From assembly GCA_027625915.1 (NCBI GenBank), contig JANTQA010000008.1:4109001-4173000 (forward strand): a stretch of 64,000 nt of DNA, in the 5' to 3' direction. The notes below the pieces were generated by a model, which did not search any database, had not been told where the DNA came from, and worked only from the letters and a program-made list of their open reading frames with translations. Positions 1 through 13,990 of the stretch are shown in pieces; the first letter of the stretch is position 1; each line of letters starts with the position of its first letter. The position numbers and the translations under genes are program-made. The DNA comes from Anaeramoeba flamelloides. Its lineage: Eukaryota > Metamonada > Anaeramoebidae.

Positions 1-3000
1 CATTAACATGGATGTCTTCTATTTTAATTGGTTTCTTATCATCGCTATCTTTATTATTGTAATCATCATTATTCTCACTACCACCATTGGCATCAGATTG
101 GTTTAAATTCTGATCTTTGTTCATATTTTCTAATTTTTTTGAAAATAAGGTTGGTGTTTGTATTAATTCTTTTTTCTCATTTGGTAACTTAAAAAATGTT
201 AACAAAAAATTATCAATAAAAAATTTTAATTTATTAATTATTGGCTGATTATTAAAATAATTCATTTTTTTTTTCAAAATTTCTTCATTTTTATTATTAT
301 TATTATTTTCTTCTCCATTTTGTTCTTTTACAATTCTAATATTTCCATCTTTTTGGTTATTTCGTTCTGGTTCAACCATTTCATTGTTCGTTTCTGTTTC
401 CATTTTATTGCTATTGTCTTTCATTTTTTTTTGAATAGATTCCATTTGTTGTGTTTTAAAATGCATATCTAGCATTCCATTTGAGCAAAAACTTGGATTT
501 TGAATTATTATATTTATTATTTTAAATGTATCTTCCAACAATGGAATGTCATCATAAACAAAAGTAATTTCATTCATTAAAAATTCTGCAAATAGTAATT
601 TTTTTTTTAATTTTGTTCTCATTATAGATTTTAATTTCATTCTTTTTTGATTAATGATGTTTTGCAAGCTTTGTAAATGCGCTTCCATTAAAAATTTCTC
701 AATCTTTTTTTTCTTTTGTAAAAGTTCTTCATTTTTCTTTTTTAAGCGTTTTAATATGACCGTTAATGAATTAAAGGGATTCAATTCTAGGCCTTTCAAA
801 ATTTCCAAGTAATTTTCTTGATAGAGTATTTTTAAACATTTAATATTTAATTGATCTTTTCCAATTGCAGTTATTTTATTCCTGGTAACGTTAATATTGC
901 TATTGTTATTATTTGATTGTTTGAATAATTCTTTTAGTTGTTCTAATTGGGATATAAATCTTGAATTATTTTCAATATTTATATCAAGATTTATTTTTGT
1001 TTCTTCAAGTTTAAAAGCTAACTTTTCTTTCGAAAATCTTATATTCTCTTTACCCCACCTTTTATTTTTTTTTGATAATTGTTGAAAGTTACTTTCAAAT
1101 TGATTATTATTGTTTTCCCCAAAAAGTTTTGAATTTTTCAATATAGAATTCGTTGTTGAAAACCATTCAAAATTTAATACACTTTTTTCCAATTCATTCA
1201 TTTCATTTGAAGATCTTTTATACTATAATTTTTAAAAATAATTATTTATTAAAGTAAGAAAAAAAAATTTTGAGAATAAATTAATGGTGATAAAATTAAA
1301 AAGATAAATTAAATTTTTTAATTATATTTAGTGGTCATCAGACTAGGGTATTATTCTGTTTTGATCGCTAATTTACAAATCATTTGCAATTTATGAATAA
1401 AAAATTTTTAATTTTAAAAATGATTTGAAGAATTGAAATAAAAATCATTATAATAATTAAAGTTAAAACCTTTTATTTCAATTATCACTTTTCATTGAAC
1501 TCCTTATTATTGAGGTTTTGAAAATATAGGGATTTCTCGTGCATACTAATAATTTTAAATCTTATTACATTTTGTAATTTCTAGTTATTCATTAAAGACT
1601 GTTGAATTATTAACAAATTCTGTTCTAAATCATTAATATTAAAATTTTCTCTAAAATTCAAGTACAATAATATAATTAAAAATTTCTCTTTTAATCAAAT
1701 TGAATATCACATTTATACTATTTACTTCAATTTATCCAAAATTAATTTCCCAAAGTATCATTTAACTAATCTTACTCTTTATAGGTTAGAATTTTTTACC
1801 AAAAAAAAAAAAAAAAAACAAAAAAAATCTACAAAGTATTTAAATTCAGTGATACTAAATATTCAACTTTTGAAACATTTAAATCTAAAAATTACCCCCT
1901 TCTCCTTTTGTTACGTTAACTTAATATTATTTTTTTTTCCATTTTTTCTCTTTGTGAATTTTCTTTATATTAAGAAGAAGAGTTACAAAGGAAAAAGATT
2001 AAGTGACTGACTCGCAAATACTGATATACTGAAACATGAAAATATGAGTAACTTGAAAGTAATTAAATAAAAAGCAAAGGCAAAAAAATATCAAAGTTTA
2101 AAAAAATACTAGGTCAAAAAAAAAAAAAAAATTACAGCAATTAAACAACTAATTCCTAAAAGAACTTTCATGATCACCTATCTAACCAAATTAAATTAGC
2201 CAAAAGTATTGTTGCTGTGATTTTTGGTGTTTTTAATTTAATGATAGTATTGTTTTTTATTTTCATTTTTTTTGATAATTGCTACTTATAAACCCTTTTT
2301 TTAATTTTTAATTTTTCTTTTTTCTTTTTTTCTTGTTTATGTCAATTTTTTGTTTTTCCCTTTCAGTAATAAAAATAATTTGGATGTGCCTTTTTTATAA
2401 ATAATCGTAGAATCTATGATTGTACACTTCAATTCCTAAAAGAAAATCTTAAGTAAAAAGGCATTTAGAGTTTAATAGTTCTTTATCCAAAAGTAATTTG
2501 TAGGCTTAACGGGTTTAACCCCCCATTAAAAGTTATTTAGTATTTACTAAAACCTTGTTATTATTTCCATGGATTAATTACTTGAAAAAATTGATTTTTA
2601 ATCAAATGAAAAATCATCTGAAATCCTCCTTTAATTTTAAAAATGCTTTTTATTTATTTTTTTCTTCCCAAAGAAATAGGAAGTTTACTTCTCTTAAAAT
2701 AAAATCAAAAAAACATCTAGAGTTTAATTTCTACTTCTTCCTTAATAATAAAATTTATTTAATAATTACAAAAACATTTGAAAGGCAATTGGAAAAATAA
2801 CTTTGGTATATTTTTTTTTTGAAACTTAATACATTTTATTTGAGAAAATTTAAGTAAATAAAATTTGAATAAATACAGATAAGAAAGTGATTGTTTCTCA
2901 AAAAAGTTTAGTTTAGTACTGTATTTAATGTGGAAAGATTTTGGGAAAACTTTATGTTATTAGGCAAAGTTGGATTATTTTCTGTTCTTTTTCGTTTTTG

Positions 3001-6000
3001 GAATTCTAATTAGGTGAATAAGATGTATTTGACTATCAAATTCGACTGTAGAAATGTTATTAAAAGTTATTTTAGAACACTTTAAATAATTTTTTGGGAA
3101 GTTTTAAATCTCATAAAATCCAAAAGAAGGCCCGTCCCAACTGTTAATCTCTTTGAACACATAATTTGGTTCAAAGAAACAAATTATTAATTCAAATAGA
3201 GTTCAAAAAAAAAAAGTACATCATTCAATCACTACTGTTTACAAACCGAATAAATTCCATTTCTTTTATGAAAAAAAAATGTCTAAATCCAAACATGATT
3301 TTTGGTTTTTGTTTCAAAAGAAATCAATATCATTTTTAGAAAAAAAAAATAAATTGTTTGGTTTCTTTTTTTTTCAAAAAAAGAGAAGAAATCAATAATA
3401 AAAAAATTCAAAAGGGTAAAAAAAACAAATCTACAAATATAAAAAAAAATATATATATAAAAAAAAATTTTTTTACAACGTTGCAGCCAAGAAATTATAG
3501 AGGAATGTTCAAAACCATCCATTGTTAAGAATACCAACAGGTGCATGTAGGTTTTTATGTCTGAGTGTTTTTGGAAATTGGCTGACAAACGGAGAAATCA
3601 AGTTGAAAAAAGATCTCATTGAAAAGTTGGAAGATCTAGTTTGTCTCTTTAAAATTTATTAAAAGTTTTGTCTCTCGTGATAAAAATGTAAAATTTAACC
3701 CCAATGTTTTTGTTAATTTCATTGGGAGAAAAAGATCCTTTGAAGTATAATTTCTTCAAAGTATCATTGAAAAATAACAAATTATTTTTTTTTTTTTTGT
3801 TTTTGTTTGTATTTTTGTTCTGTAAAGTTAGATCCTGAGCTGAAAAAATAAATAAAAACTCATATTGTTACATTTTTTCAACAGTCTCCTTGTTATATTT
3901 TCTCGTTCTGGGTCTCCTCCCAGACTCAAAATAATGATATTGTTCTAGTGCAAAGATGGTATCCATCATCGTTCTTCGAAGAAATTCACAATATCATCTT
4001 ATATCTCTTCGAACAATATCATATTTTTTCGTTCTTCCATGCCAAACCCGTCACAAAACAAGGTTATTGCTTCCAAACCAAACCAATAAACACTGGTATC
4101 GTTTAGGATTTCAAATTTTAAAAGTAAAATATTTTGATCTTAAAAATGTAAACTTTGTTAATGGTTTTTTCTTTTTATAAAATGGATGATCGAAATCGGA
4201 TTTGAGAAATCATATAAACAAAAATTATATTGAATTAGCATGATGAAATCCTTTGTGAAAACGATAGTATATTTGGATATAAAATTAATGGTTATTGATA
4301 AACTCCTTAATTAAAATTAATGTTACATACCATTCCTGAAAAGCCTTGTAAATTTTGGCCAAAAATACTTTCCCCACAATTTTAAAAACATATCGCCACC
4401 CGTCAAGTATCAAATCCAAAAAACTTGTTGATAAAAAAGTACAAAGAAAAAATGAAAATATAATAATGTTTTTTTCAAGTTTCTTTATTTAAATAAATTG
4501 ATTTTTCAGAAAACAAACGAGGATAAAGCAGTCCTTATGATAATAGCTTTTAATATTTGTCACACAACCAATATAAATCACATTCTAATATTTTGGGCAC
4601 ACCCAAAATCAAAAATATACTAAAAAAATCCCATTTTATTATATTTCTCCAAACTTAATATTAAAGCACGTTTAAATGACCCAGTATTAAAGTTTTTACA
4701 TGTTATCATTTTGATTCAAATAAAAGAAATAAATATAAAACGAAAAAATCAAAATTGATGTGTCCAATATGATGGAACAAGCAGAAAAAAAAAATGTATT
4801 GGTAAATTTGTTGACATTTCACTAACAATTGTTGATTCGATCAAATGATAAGATACCATCAACTAATTGTATGTGAATTTTCTATTTCGCAAACTCAATA
4901 TTATAATCCAAAAGCAACCATTGGGGAAAAAAATTACAGATCTAAGGAAACAGATTACTTTACTGGAAAAAAAGGAAATGAAAACAAAACCAAAAAAGAC
5001 AAAAAATGAAATTTTTGTAATTTCAAAATTATTTCCAAATTAAATGTAAAGTGTAGTATTGTTATTCTTTCACTGTTTAAACCATTTCCAAATTTTTGAA
5101 ATTGAGTTTATTACCAGAATTTCTTTTTTTTTAACTTCAACAATAAAAGAAATATCTTGTTGGACTATTTCAAGTCAAGATTTTTTTACTATTAACACCA
5201 TTTACCTTTACATGACTTGCACCTATCGCTAATTTAAACAAACAAAAAAAAAAAACAGCATTGTCAATTGGTTTTGTAACTATAGATCCGTAAACCATCT
5301 TTGTATTAGGAATTTACATTTTAAGGGGATAATACACAATACATACTTCCAAAAAAAAATTCAAATGTTTAAAAAGATAAGCAATCACACCTCGGTCTAT
5401 CATTCAACAAATCCACACTGGTTGTGGTTGTATAACCAAGAGTTTTATTTTTTTTTTTTTTGTTTTTTAGGATTTCTTCATGTTTGTTTATCTTTCCAAT
5501 AGAGTTTTTTTCTCATTACATTCGTAATTTATTTTTTTTTTGATTTTTAATTAATTTTTGGATTTTAGAAAAGCAAAAAAAAACAAAAAAAATAATTACC
5601 TCCAAAACATTCAAAAAATGTTGAATTTTACAATTTTTATTAGAATTGTTTGACAAGATAAACCTCTTTAGATTTAAGAACAAAGAGTAAAAAATTCAAA
5701 CATTACACAAAGATATTTTAGCAAATTTTTTGGGAAAACATTAAATCTGAAAAAGTAGATTGAAATTTTCTTGATTAATTCATAAATGGAAGAAGAAAGT
5801 AAAAAAAAAAAAAAGTGCGATAAAGACTATTTCGAACAATTAGATTTGTTTTTAAACCTCAAAAAAAAGAAAATATTGAAAAAATTTCATCAATTGTTCT
5901 TCAGGTAAATTTTGTGATAAAAACTTATTAAATTTTTTAGAAAATTAAATTTATTTGTTCGTTATTTTCAAAATCATTAAAAGGCCATTAGATTAGAAAA

Positions 6001-9000
6001 ATATTCCTAATCCATTATGATTTTAAAATATTATTTAGTTTTTCAATTTTGTTTAAAATTATGTAAATAGGATTTTACTTTTTTCTGTGATTTCTGTTAT
6101 TTCTGTGATTTTCAAAAATATGAAATATAAGAAATCATAGAAACCAATTTTTCAGGATAAGAAATTTCAAACTTTCAACCATACTCAATAAAGGCCTAAC
6201 CCCTTAGAAATTAATTTAATTTTCAATCAGAATCTAAATCATGAAAAATAATTTCTTAAAAAAAAAGTAAGTGAATTATCAAAAACAAAATATAATTAAA
6301 ATAAATAAAAATAAAAAAAATATTATTTACTTGATTTGGTAATTTGCAGTAAGATGGCGAGCATTTTTCTAAACTTTGTTTATCAATCTCCTCCATTGGT
6401 ATTAGAACACCATCTTGCCATTGTTCAAAGGATAAATCTCCATAGAATAATAACTGTTTAAATTTTTCCAAATAAATTGAGGAATTATTTTTAGTGTTGT
6501 TTTCAAAATTATTAACATTTTGAAAACAAGTAAGTATTGGTGTTACTAAATCAATTAATTCGGATTTTTGTAATTTCTGATTTAAATATAAATTAATTGA
6601 TTTTAAAAAATCAAAAAAATCTTTTTCATTTAACTTTTCTTTTAGTTCTAGAAAAAATTCTTTTTTTTTATATATAACATTTCGAATTGCCTTTTTGTTA
6701 TCCATTACAGTTTGATTTTCAGCTATTAAATCGATCTTCTTCTTCTTATTTATTTGGCTTTCTTCTTCTTTCATTTTCTTCTTTGAAAAATTATTTTCAT
6801 CAGATCTTTCCTGTTGTTTATTAGTATTAGTATGTTTATTGATTATATCAACCAAATGCTTTTGTATGTAATTTTGGCTTGTACCTAAATTTTGGTTTTT
6901 TTGATTAAGTTGTGGTGTTTCATCTTCAAATATATCTTCGTCTTCGTTCTGATTTTCTTGTTTAATATAACTTTTTAGGCGATTTTTTCCTGAACTTCGT
7001 CTTGAACTCCGCCTCGGTGCAAAATAATCACCTTGATTAAAAGTATAATTATTTGAGATTACTGCCTCTCTATTTTTGTTCATTTCATTTTTCGTTCTTT
7101 TTCGTGGATTGTTATCATTTAATTCAAAATTATCATCGCCATTGTAGTCATCTTGGCCTTTGTTATTATCATTTTTATTGCTGATAGATTCCTTAAAATT
7201 ATAATTATTTTGTCTCTTTTTTTTTTGTTGTTGTACGATTTGTTCTTTCTGTTGTTGGTTTTGTTGATCCAATTGTTGTTGCTGCCGGAGTTGTTGTTGC
7301 TGCTGCTGCTGCTGCTGGAGTTGTAGAAATTGCTGTTTCCGTTCCAACTGCTGTTGTAATAAAAATTGTTGTTTTTGTTGTTCTATTAATTGTTGTTGTT
7401 TTAATAGTTGCTGTTGTTGTTGTTGTTCTAACTGTTGTTGATTATTAAATTGCTGCTGCTGTTCTTGTTGAAAATTATTATTATTAGATTGTGTTGTTTC
7501 TGATCTAGACTCGTGCACCATATTAAGTGATGGTAAAAAGGCACCAAACTCATTTATTAAATCTTCTTCACCAGCAAATAATTTTTTCACTTGTTTAAAA
7601 ACTTCATCGATAGTAATTAATTCTTGTTGGTAATGTTGTAGGATATCTAAAAATGATCGATAAATAACTGAATTACTTTGGAACCTAGTTTTAATTTTAT
7701 TAACATAACTAATGGCTGTGTCTAATTCTTCGACTTTTTGATAAATATCGGATTCCTGTACTTTATATTCCTGGGGCAAAAATTGATTAAATTTTAAAAT
7801 TAAATCTTTATGGTTTTTAAATAACTGAGTAACTCTGGAAATTACTTCTGGTGTGTCGATAGTTTGATCTTTAAATTCCTTCATTATTGTTAAAAATTTT
7901 TCATATACTTGTGGGTTTTTTGAAAATTTTTGTCTTACTTCGTCCAAATATAATAGCGCATCATCAACAGACATATTTCCAATTTGATCTTGTTGGGAGT
8001 TCGTAGGCATTTCTGTTTGAATTTGATTTGAAGTAAGTGGGTTTTGTTGTTGCTGATGTCCTTGATTTGATTCCAAATGTATTTGTTCATGTTCAAATTG
8101 CTGCTGTTCTAATTGTTGTTGCTGCAATTGTTGCTGCTTTTGTTCAAATTGTTGCTGAAGTAATAATTGTTGTCGTTCTTCAATTTGTTGTTGCTGCTTC
8201 TGTTCTAAATGTTGTTGGTTATTAAATTGCTGCTGTTGTTGTTGTTGCATTACATGATTTTGTTTTTGCTTTTCAACCATTGCTTCTTCTTTGTTGCTAG
8301 TGATGTTTGGATTTTGTAAGCCAGTATTTGGAATTCCCATTCCTCCGTTCATCGGCATCCCCCCACCAAAATTCATTCTTAAATGCATAGGCATGTGCAT
8401 ATTCATGCCCAAAGGAATGGGCATCCCCATCACGGGCATTGGCATTGGCACCCCCATAGGAATTCCCATTGGCATTGCAATCGGCATCCTCATTGGCATT
8501 CCCATTCTCGTCCCCATGTTAGTTTGAGTTCCAAAATTTCTTCCATAAGGATCCATCATTCCATTCATTCCGTTCATTCCTATATAATCCCGGCCCACTT
8601 GGGGCTGTTGTTGTTCTTTTAGACTTTCTTGTACATTTCTTGTTTCGGTATTAGTCTTTGGTTGGAGTTGTCGTTGTCGTTGTCGATCGGAAAGTTGCGA
8701 CTGTGTTTGTGCCTTTTGCTGTTGGAATTGTTGGTAGAGGGTTTGTAAAGAATTTAAATATTGTTGCTGCTGCTGTTGCCGTTGCTTTAAGAGTTGGCTT
8801 ACGTATTGCTCTTGTGGATCCATTGCTTGTTTTTTTTCATTTTGTTCTTTTTGTTCTTCGTGCTCTTTTTGCTTCATGGATGTTGTTGTGGTTGTTTGTT
8901 GTTGTTGGTTTTTTTGTTGCTCCAATTTCTGTTGTTGAAGCTTTTGCTGCTGTAAATGGAATTGATATTGTTGCTGCTGTTGTTGTTGTTGTTGGTAATA

Positions 9001-9501
9001 TTGTAATTGCAAATAGGCTTGCCTTTGTTGTTCAATGTACATTTGGTGTTGGAATAAAAGGTTATGATCCTTTTCATCCATTTGAGCCATTTGGCCTCGT
9101 TGGTCCATCTTTCCCGTTTGGACGACTTGGCCCATTTGGCTGGCTAAATTTGGTTGAAATGTAAATTGTTGTTGTGGCAGTAGCTTTGGTTGTTGTTCTG
9201 TTGGTACCGTTTGCTGTTGAAGTTGTTGTTGTCCTTGATTTAGCTGCCTGTTGTCCATATTGGCGTTATCTATAGGAAGGCTTGTGCTTGTGTTTTGGTT
9301 CGTGCCCATACCCCCAAAGTTTGTCCCAAATGATGTAGGGAACGGACCCATGCCTCCTGTTCTTGTCTGTTGGTACATTTGCATGGGCTGTAAGTTTTGG
9401 AAATTTCCACTTGATCGCGTCATATGTGTAAGTTGATCATAATTTTCTCCTCCTGTAACAAGGCCCTTTGTCAAGTTTGCCACTCTAGGATCGTTCGTCA
9501 T
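1..9501 (-). CDS. sin3: Sin3 histone-deacetylase corepressor, join(6331..9501, <1..1222), 3' end outside window
   Basis: Sin3 is the nuclear scaffold that links DNA-bound repressors, through PAH domains, to class I histone deacetylases. Exon 1 (1057 codons) has a Gln-rich N-terminus, a Met-Pro-Gly repeat at about residues 304-394, PAH1 at about 510-578 (starts MSVDDALLYLDEVRQKF), PAH2 at about 592-660 (ELDTAISYVNKIKTRF), Arg/Lys-rich NLS-like stretches, PAH3 at about 932-1024, and the start of the HDAC-interaction domain (CSPSYCKLPNQ, compare SSYRALPKSY in animal Sin3). The frame stays open past 6331, but a GTAAAT donor lies there. Exon 2 begins after ATAG at 1223 in the matching phase 0 with YKRSSNEMNELEKSVLNFEW, which aligns with the animal segment ending CKEVLNDTW. 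It continues through NPFNSLTVILKRLKKKNEE (animal NPSIAVPIVLKRLKMKEEE). The two ends fit to within one residue. Identity is secure; the single-gene join is inferred from frame, phase and alignment. Confidence 0.9.
1223..6330 (-). other. Large Sin3 intron (5,108 bp)
   Basis: The minus-strand donor GTAAAT is at 6330 and the acceptor ...ATTATAG ends at 1223. The interior is AT-rich and has no ORF longer than about 100 codons. It contains a dispersed-repeat block at about 4590-5110 that has a homologue at 48390-48930. Short ORFs at 2555-2800 (plus), 3283-3588 (minus) and 3956-4180 (plus) have no recognisable motif. An unseen small exon cannot be excluded, but the Sin3 alignment needs none. Confidence 0.75.
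4590..5110 (+). repeat. Dispersed repeat block, family R1 (copy 1)
   Basis: This block is homologous over about 520 bp to 48390-48930 in the same orientation. Landmarks shared by both copies are a start with the motif ACACCCAAAATCAAA, a middle with TTGGTAAATTTGTTGA and CAATTGTTGAT, then GATACCATC, and an end with TTTCCAAATT. The first about 190 bp are bounded by an imperfect inverted repeat of the type GACACACCC ... GATGTGTCC, which resembles Tc1-like termini. The copy lies inside the large Sin3 intron. Confidence 0.7.
7210..9260 (-). repeat. Poly-Gln coding repeats in Sin3
   Basis: CTG/TTG-type triplet runs on the plus strand encode long Gln tracts at about 7215-7480, 8045-8255 and 8700-9260. 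CAA and CAG codons are mixed, which suggests the tracts are old or selected rather than pure recent microsatellite expansions. Confidence 0.85.
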
Positions 9502-11844
9502 TGTGGAATTATGGTTTGTGTGTATTGGAATTTATATTGATTTTTCAAGTTGCAATTTTATTTCGAGAAAAGGAAAAGACAAAGATTTGTGATAAAGATT
9601 CTTCTTTATGAAACAATTAATCTCTCTTTTTTGTTATTTTTTTTGTTTATTTTATGGATAAGAGGAAAAAGATATGGTTAAAAAATAGTTTATTTATTCA
9701 GCCAATTACAAAGTAAAAAAAAATGAGAAATTTGTGGTTTCATTGTTTAAAGAGCAAATTTGATTTCTTGGGTTTTCATTCTATACTGCCATTTTTTCAA
9801 AGAAGAGAAAAATTTTTTACAAAAAGTAATTCAATCATTTTATTTTTTAATTTGACAAACAAAATTCACCTTTTGATAAAAAGTTAAGAAACCACTCTTT
9901 TGACTTATTTTTTCAAAAATCTGCTTTTTTTTAAAAATTTCAGTTTGGAAGACTAAATCAACATTTTAAACTTTATTTTGTTTAATTTTTTTTGCTTTTT
10001 TGTAAATGAGATCAAACTGTTTTGACTTTTTTTGTAAGTTTTCATATTCTTTTCAGTGTTGGTTTTATTTTTTTTCTCTTATTTCAATCAGAAGCAAAAT
10101 TTAATTAATTTTGTCAACTGTTTTGAGAAAAATACTTGACGAATTATTAAATCTGATTTTATAATTCAGAAATTGACGGGTGGATCATTTTCAAAGATTC
10201 TTATCAAATTGATTTTTTATTTTCTCAATTGTCAAGTTATTTATTTTTGCTAAAAAAAATTTGGATAATTTTATGGTTTTTCAGAAAACCGTAGAATTGT
10301 AATTACACTTTTAGTAAGACAAATTTTGATCACCAGAATATATTTTTAACAAAAAGGGTAACTAAAAATTAATTCGAAAATTTTTATAATTGAGTAAAAT
10401 CGTATCTTTTGATAAATGTTTTGAGATCTTTAGAATAAATTATTTTTTTTTAAACCATTTTTAAAAAAAAAAAATTTATAAAAGTGATCAAATAAAGTAT
10501 TAATTTTAATTTGTTTTTAAATTAATAGATGAAAAAGAATTGATAAAATGAAAGGTTTCCAGGGATTAAAATGAAGAACTATCAAATCTACCATAATTTT
10601 TTCTTAATTTACGATAATATTCTCATGTTTTCGAAATATTTACATTTTGACAAAGCAAAGAAATATTTTTTACAATTTAACACTAAAACAACTGATCAAC
10701 ACAAAGAACATCTATTTTTCATGAATTGTTTCAGTAACCGAATACCTTTACCATCATTATCGAGTGTAAACTTTTAATAAATTGTAAAAAAAAATTAAAA
10801 ATTTACGTTTTTACTATTTTGTTAAATACAGATCATAATTTATCTGTAAGCACGATTTTTTTAATTCCTATACTTTTGAAAAATCAAATTGTCTGTTATT
10901 TTCATTATTGGTTTACAACTTCCTGATAATAATTGAATTAAAATTTTTTACATGATGGAAAAAAGAAAATTTGGCAAATATCTCGTTTACTAAAAAAGTA
11001 GAGAAAAATTTTTTATTTGGAAAAACTTACTTTTTTTTTCCATAAATGGTTGGACATATTTTTCAATTAACAATATTTCATTGTTCTGACTGAAAAAAAT
11101 CCAAGTTGGATCGAATTTTTGGACACAATTATTTATTTAATAAGAATAATAAATAAAATATTTGATTTTCTTGACATGTTTATTGGCTATTTTTGAGAAA
11201 ATAAAATTCGCAAAAAGATGATAGTATTTTCGTAGTCTGGGAGAAAACTGTCAAATACAAGCAATGTTAGTAAACTTAATTTTTTTTTTAAAATAAATAA
11301 ATATTAATTTGTATTTGTATTTATAAAACTAATCAGGTTTAAAGAATTGGATAATACGTTTCGTTTTTTCAATGTTCTTCATTGGATGGTTTTTTACATT
11401 TAAATGGGTCAAAATTTCAAGAAATCTTCAGTTTTACAATTCGTATAAATTCTTTCTCTAGGTATTAGTCGTTTACCCCAAAATGAGAATATAAAAGTGT
11501 CCAAACAAAGAAATAGAGAGACCAAAGTGTACATTCTATACATTTTAAAGGTTCTTTTGGTTAAAAAAGAATATGGAAGTGAAACTTTTTTCTTATTTTT
11601 TTGCAAAAATGGGTGTATGATAGTAAAAAAAATAAAAATATTTGTCAGATTTCCATTTCTATTGGGTTTTGAGAAAACACTTAAAAAATTGATACTATAC
11701 CTTTGGACTTCAAAACTAATACTTAAATATTTTACATTTTCCCTTTTTACAAATGAAATAATTATAAATAATCTTCAAAATAAGGATAAACAGTGTGGAA
11801 AAAAAGCGAAACAAGTAAAAAAAGTGAAACACGGTTTTTAATTG

Positions 11845-12060
11845 TGAACATGAACATTACTGAGAATGAAAAGTAAGATCAATTAAAAAAAGAAGAAATA
11901 AATAAATAAAGACAAAATGAAGTATTCAACACAACAAAAGTTTTTACAAATACTACTTTTGGTATGGGCTTTTCTTTGATTGATCAATTATCAAAAATTT
12001 GTTCAAAAAATTAACTATTTTTGGGATCTCCAAAACTACACCCTGAATTTCAATAAATAA
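11845..12060 (+). repeat. Dispersed repeat, family R5 (copy 1)
   Basis: It is shared with about 56715-56970. The 5' part (GAATGAAAAGTAAGATCAAT, then AAGAAGAAATAAAT) matches in direct orientation. The rest, reverse-complemented, contains TTTTGGAGATC followed by CCCATACCAAAA, as in the other copy. The mix of direct and inverted similarity suggests a fold-back element. Confidence 0.5.
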
Positions 12061-13854
12061 AGTAGATATAAATTGTATCTGTTTTTTTGATTGAAAATAA
12101 TATAATGGATTATTTTTAAAAGTTAATTGGTTTCTTCTTTTTATTGATTTTACTTTTCATTTTTAGTAATGTTAGTAATGAAAAAAGGTGTTGAACTTTT
12201 TTTCCAAAACGATATATTATTTCTAACCACATTTAGAAAATATTTGAAAAGTGTCGAAAACTCAGCAATATTGGAAGAATAATTACATACCAAATATAAA
12301 AATTGCGAAATATTTAAATATCCCAACATAGAAATTTTTATCAAATACATTGAATAGAGCGCACTAAAAAAATACAAACTTGGACATCAATCCAAAATAA
12401 ATCAAAATTGAGTTTTTCACTAAAAAAATTCTATTTTTTAATTTATAATTATGAAATAAAAAATCAATAAATCCTATCTGATTATTGCCCAAAAAAAAAA
12501 AAAAAAAAACAATAGATAACCGTGATAGCCAACTAACATAATTTTTAATTATAATTTGTAATTGTAAAAATACTAAATAGAAGCTTTTATAAAAATAAAT
12601 TAGTTTTATAAATTTTGCCTTTTAATTACCCCAATACTAAAAATAAAAAAAAAACCACCTAGTATCAATTTGCTTATATCCCCTTGAATTAACATTTCGT
12701 ATTCTCTAAAATAAATTCTATGCTTGGAAAATAAAAAAGCTGAGATTAAATTTTACATTTTTATGTGTTATTGTTGGATACAACCCGCTTTGGCAGTGTT
12801 AATTTGACACAGTTTGTCCACTTACCAAACCCTTCAACCAATAAAATACACCATGAATTTGATATTTATATCATAAATACATTCAAATGATTAAAAACCG
12901 ACTGTTTTAATTCAGCCAAAATAAATGTATTTTGGAAAATAATGTGTAATATCTGACTTGTAGTGAAAAAACAAAAAATTGATCAAAACTCTAATTTAAA
13001 ATGATTAAATTACCTAAATTCAATTTTTTTGAAAAATCAAATCTTATTTATTCAATTCCAGAGAAAATAACCAATTAGAAACATCTACTATTTGGAATAT
13101 TAACAATTGTTTATAAATTACAATACCAAAAAAAACAAAAAAAAAAAAAAATAAAGAATTACCAATACTACAAATTTGATTTTTAAGGTACCAACTTTCA
13201 AGAAAATCGAAAACAGCCAAAAAATCACAAATTTCAACACAATATTTACAATTGTTTGCAAAAAAATTATATTACTAGAAATGGAATTGTGTACTTAATT
13301 TGTGAATTTTTATATACCTTAAATTTAGTTCAAAGTTTACACATTAAAAGTGGAATCTACCTTTCTCATAAATCTAGATTGTGTTTAAATTTTTGGAACG
13401 AGATAACAGAAAAATACATTTTTGTATTTGTTTAAATTCTATTAATAGTTATTGATCCATCAAATAGGTAGATTTCAACAACTTATTCTATTGGGTTTAT
13501 GTGTTTTCAATAATCCAACTTCAAAGTCCGAGCCCCAGTATAAAAACAAAAAAACGGATTTTTTTGTCATTTTTTTTTAAATTATCTTTCTTGAATATCC
13601 AAAAGCAATAGTTTTAAACCAAGTATTCAATTAGGCGTGAATAGTAATTATTTTTACATTTCAGGTAACTTTTTGTTCATTGTTCTTTTGGAAAAGGAGA
13701 TTGAAAAAAAAAAAAATGTCAAAAAATTAACATTTTTTCTTTTATATCTACTAGGCAAACTTATATTAACTGTTGAAAAAAAATTCAATCAAACGAAACA
13801 AGTTACACAATTTTAAAGATAAAATGAGAAGAAAAAACTTAAAAGATGAAAAAA

Positions 13855-13990
13855 TACCTGCTATATTTTTTAAAAATCAAAATTATTTCCAATTTGAATG
13901 AAATTGTATTATTGTGATTGTTTGAACTGTTTTAACTCTGTGAAAAATTTTGAATTTAGTTTTTGTTAAATTTTTTTTTTACATTCAACT
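13855..13990 (+). repeat. R1-tail repeat fragment
   Basis: This resembles the 3' part of the R1 blocks (near 5010-5110 and 48820-48930): AATTATTTCCAATTTGAATG, then a stretch around ACTGTTTAA. A reverse-complement relative lies at about 19240-19330. Confidence 0.5.

Noticed and set aside
8037-9436. Plus-strand ORFs opposite Sin3 exon 1 (Val/Ala- or His/Pro-rich)
   Set aside because: They are shadows of the Gln- and Met-Pro-coding triplets of Sin3 on the other strand; no independent motif.
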